Assembly (NCBI RefSeq): GCF_051155795.1
Contig: NZ_DAXETW010000049.1
Location: 1-7,983 of the forward strand
Length of the DNA stretch: 7,983 nucleotides
Source: Longibacter sp051155795
Lineage (GTDB): Bacteria > Bacteroidota > Rhodothermia > Rhodothermales > Salinibacteraceae
Direction of reading: 5' to 3'
Shown: in pieces, positions 6,342 through 7,983 of the stretch
Layout: each line of letters opens with the position of its first letter
Numbering within the stretch: the stretch's first letter is position 1
Made by a program: the position numbers and the translations under genes
The notes under the pieces: model-generated
The model's input: only the letters and a program-made list of their open reading frames with translations
Database searches by the model: none
Told to the model about the DNA's origin: nothing

Positions 6342-6581
6342 TCACCCCCCCTGCTGCGCGGTGATCACCTCGATGGTGTCGCCTTCGGCGACGGTCACGT
6401 CGGACCAGTCCTGCCGCCGAACGACGCTTTCGTTGATCGCGACGGCCACGCCGGATACACTCTCGGGATCGACGTCCAGATCCCGGAGAAGATCGGTCAG
6501 CGGATACCGGTGTGGCACCGAGCGGTCCTCGCCGTTCACGGTGATCTGGACAGTCTGGGCGTCGGATTCGGTCGTGCTCAT
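6342..6581 (-). CDS. thiS: Sulfur carrier protein ThiS
   Basis: ThiS is a small ubiquitin-fold carrier. Its C-terminal glycine is adenylated and thiocarboxylated, and then delivers sulfur to ThiG. The 79-aa product has the beta-grasp pattern (VQITVNGEDRSV near 11-22, a central LTDLLRDLDVD helix, VAVAINESVV, a C-terminal EGDTIEVITAQ strand) and ends in the essential Gly-Gly (78-79). The start codon overlaps the thiO stop by 4 bp (ATGA, 6578-6581), so the two are translationally coupled. An N-terminal extension of about 10 polar residues precedes the fold. The adenylating partner ThiF is not encoded in this window, so MoeB/ThiF-type activation must come from elsewhere. Confidence 0.96.
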   Translation of the reverse strand: MSTTESDAQTVQITVNGEDRSVPHRYPLTDLLRDLDVDPESVSGVAVAINESVVRRQDWSDVTVAEGDTIEVITAQQGG

Positions 6582-7714
6582 GCGGAAGACTCGGGGATCG
6601 GTCCAGAAAATCGGGCGGGGGAAAACGGCTCGATCCAGCGGGATGTTTCTCCAGTCTGCACCAGTTTCGTCACCTCCTGTGCCGTCACGGGGGCCAGGAG
6701 AATGCCGTGACGGTAATGGCCGGTCGCGGCAATCACGCCCGGCGCCCCGGCACGGCCGACGATGGGCGCATGATCGCGGCTTGCCGGTCGGAGCCCGGCC
6801 CAGGTGTCGTCAACCGAAAGGTCGTACACACCGGGCACGATCTCCCACGCCCCTTCCAGCAGGTCGTAGAGACCGCCGGCTGTGACCTGCGTGTCGAAGC
6901 CCATCTCTTCGCTCGTGGCACCGATCACGAGGCGTCCATTCGACTTGGGCGCGAGGTAGGCGTCGGGGCCGCGAATCACGTGCTGAAGGTCGAACGGGAG
7001 CTTCATCTGGAGCTGAATCATCTGCCCCTTGACGGGACGAACGGGCAGCGGACCCACCGGCGCCAGACCGTCGATCTGCCGGGACCAGACGCCGGCGGCG
7101 AGAACGACCTCGCGACCGCGAATCTCCTCCCCGTCCGTCGTCACGACAACCGGTGCCGCCTCGTCCGGTCGAACGCTGTCAACGGTGGTGTTTTCGTGGA
7201 GCGTGCCCCCTTCCGCGAGAAACGCCTCCCGCAGGGCATCGAGCAGCAGTCGGTTGTCGACCTGATGGTCGGACGCGACCCAGATGGCAGCCGACACTCT
7301 GGGGCCGACGAACGGTTCGCAGTCGCGGGCCTCGTCCCCGGTAAGCCAGTCGACATCCAGTCCCTGCTCCGTCTGAAACTCATAGAGACGCCGGATCCGC
7401 TTGGTGCTGTCGGGGTCGTCGGCGACGATCAGCGTGCCGTCGTCCCGGTAATCGACGTTCCGCCCACTGGCTTCTTCTACAGCCGCAGCAAATGCAGGCC
7501 ATCGGCGCAGGCTTTCCCGATTCAGATCGTACAGCTCCAGTTCCTCGAAACCGATCTCGGTGTCCGGCGCGAGCATGCCCGCCGCAAGCCACGAGGTGCC
7601 GCGCCCCGCACGGGTGCGGTCGAGAATCGTCGCCGGTATGCCGGCCCGAATCAATTCGAAGCCGGTCGCAAGACCGATCACCCCGCCGCCTACGATGATT
7701 ACCGGATCTATCAT
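6578..7714 (-). CDS. thiO: Glycine oxidase ThiO
   Basis: ThiO is an FAD enzyme that oxidises glycine with O2 to the imine used by ThiG, the aerobic alternative to the radical-SAM tyrosine lyase ThiH. The 378-aa protein has the dinucleotide-binding motif GGGVIG (9-14) after a beta strand that starts at residue 4, then GTSWLAAGMLAP (39-50), a typical ThiO signature. The C-terminal half has GPDAYLAPKSNGRLVIGAT (249-267), WAGLRPASRDHAPIVG (305-320) with a likely carboxylate-binding Arg, and ATGHYRHGILLAPVTA (330-345). Family members I recall have Asn where His336 stands here. The start ATG 7714 directly precedes the FAD strand. It is first in the operon and divergent from an oxidoreductase gene at 7917. 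A hairpin lies 21 nt before the start; no TPP riboswitch is recognisable. Confidence 0.94.
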   Translation of the reverse strand: MIDPVIIVGGGVIGLATGFELIRAGIPATILDRTRAGRGTSWLAAGMLAPDTEIGFEELELYDLNRESLRRWPAFAAAVEEASGRNVDYRDDGTLIVADDPDSTKRIRRLYEFQTEQGLDVDWLTGDEARDCEPFVGPRVSAAIWVASDHQVDNRLLLDALREAFLAEGGTLHENTTVDSVRPDEAAPVVVTTDGEEIRGREVVLAAGVWSRQIDGLAPVGPLPVRPVKGQMIQLQMKLPFDLQHVIRGPDAYLAPKSNGRLVIGATSEEMGFDTQVTAGGLYDLLEGAWEIVPGVYDLSVDDTWAGLRPASRDHAPIVGRAGAPGVIAATGHYRHGILLAPVTAQEVTKLVQTGETSRWIEPFSPARFSGPIPESSA

Positions 7715-7734
7715 GGAACGCGTGTTGATGAAGA

Positions 7735-7763
7735 GCGCCGTTTCGGTATCAGAAACGGTGCGC
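7735..7763 (-). promoter_or_regulatory. Hairpin in the thiO leader
   Basis: The arms CCGTTTC (7738-7744) and GAAACGG (7752-7758) pair perfectly around a 7-base loop. They are extended by three GC pairs across a single-base bulge (T7759). The hairpin lies 21 nt upstream of the thiO start and has no adjoining T tract, so it is not a classic terminator. It may be a cis-regulatory leader element. The TPP-riboswitch landmarks (a CTGAGA-type segment and an ACC-x-GAACCTGAT-type segment) are not seen. Confidence 0.35.
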
Positions 7764-7800
7764 CGGCGGAAAGGTGTCGCCCGGCACCAAGACGGTACGT

Positions 7801-7814
7801 GATTTTGGAAAATC
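7801..7814. promoter_or_regulatory. 14-bp inverted repeat, candidate operator
   Basis: GATTTT and AAAATC form perfect 6-bp arms around a GG centre in the 202-bp gap between the divergent thiO and the oxidoreductase gene. It is AT-rich within GC-rich DNA, and is 86 bp from the thiO start and 102 bp from the other start, so one dimeric regulator could act on both promoters. No convincing -35/-10 pair is adjacent, and the regulator is unknown. Confidence 0.35.
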
Positions 7815-7916
7815 TACGCGGGACACGGGAATGGTCGGCCTGGCCACGAACATGCGGCCGTTCGCGTCCGTCTGTGTATCGATCCCAACGCTCGATTCGT
7901 ACGCTTCTTCCTCTCT

Positions 7917-7983
7917 ATGGCACGACCGATCCTGATCGCCGGTGCCGGCATCGCCGGGGCCTGCGCCGCCTACGAACTGGCCC
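7917..7983 (+). CDS. FAD/NAD(P)-dependent oxidoreductase, N-terminal fragment (3'-partial)
   Basis: Only 22 codons lie in the window. From ATG 7917 they read as a short beta strand (PILIAG) leading into the dinucleotide-binding loop GAGIAG, followed by a helix (ACAAYELA). This is the classic start of a Rossmann-fold FAD or NAD(P) enzyme. It is transcribed divergently from thiO across a 202-bp intergenic region. The bases before the start are pyrimidine-rich (CTTCTTCCTCTCT), with no Shine-Dalgarno site. Substrate and subfamily cannot be told from so short a fragment. It could be an amine or amino-acid oxidase related to ThiO, or an unrelated monooxygenase or dehydrogenase. Confidence 0.75.
   Translation, partial: MARPILIAGAGIAGACAAYELA

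Noticed and set aside
5322..6710. Plus-strand open frame of 462 codons opposite thiE/tenI, thiG and thiS
   Set aside because: It lies antisense to three intact genes with clear motifs, and its Arg/His/Gly-rich translation is typical of a shadow frame in GC-rich DNA.
7715..7916. TPP riboswitch upstream of thiO
   Set aside because: I looked for the conserved TPP-aptamer segments on the minus strand and found none. The GAAAC hairpin there does not fit the aptamer fold.

Overview
The window looks like chromosomal DNA from a GC-rich, probably halophilic or marine bacterium. The high GC, the acidic bias of the thiamine proteins, the weak Shine-Dalgarno sites and the operon content are compatible with the Rhodothermota (Salinibacter-like) group. 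That placement is an impression from composition, not a proof.

Layout, left to right. (1) Bases 1-1965 are clearly poorer in GC than the rest. They hold two closely spaced plus-strand genes that I do not recognise: a protein with a compact six-cysteine module and acidic linker (5' end probably outside the window), then 2 bases later a predicted secreted protein with six cysteines. (2) About 1996-3224 is a decayed IS256-family insertion sequence. Its transposase has a frameshift, a lost first catalytic Asp and an internal deletion that removes the catalytic Glu region. Imperfect terminal repeats share TTGTGTAATC. (3) A minus-strand tRNA-Arg(ACG) at 3453-3526 has a strong terminator on its 3' side and a candidate promoter on its 5' side. 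Its 3' end faces the AT-richer block, the usual geometry for an island integrated at a tRNA. (4) Bases 3797-7714 are a minus-strand thiamine (vitamin B1) operon, transcribed thiO - thiS - thiG - thiE/tenI-like - thiD. (5) At the right edge a divergent plus-strand FAD/NAD(P)-binding oxidoreductase begins at 7917. The 202-bp gap between it and thiO carries a 14-bp inverted repeat and a leader hairpin.

The thi genes form a coherent module for the thiazole half of thiamine. ThiO oxidises glycine to the imine, ThiS-thiocarboxylate donates sulfur, and ThiG closes the thiazole ring. The ThiE/TenI-fold protein either aromatises the thiazole (TenI role) or couples it to the pyrimidine (ThiE role). ThiD phosphorylates the pyrimidine HMP. 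The order resembles the Bacillus subtilis tenI-thiO-thiS-thiG-thiF-thiD set, but thiF is absent here and no thiC or thiH is in the window. The ThiE-like protein lacks several residues expected of a true ThiE, so a TenI-like role deserves a look.

I found no CRISPR array, no TPP riboswitch, and no convincing new defence or mobile system. The least explained part is the two-gene cysteine-containing cassette at the left.
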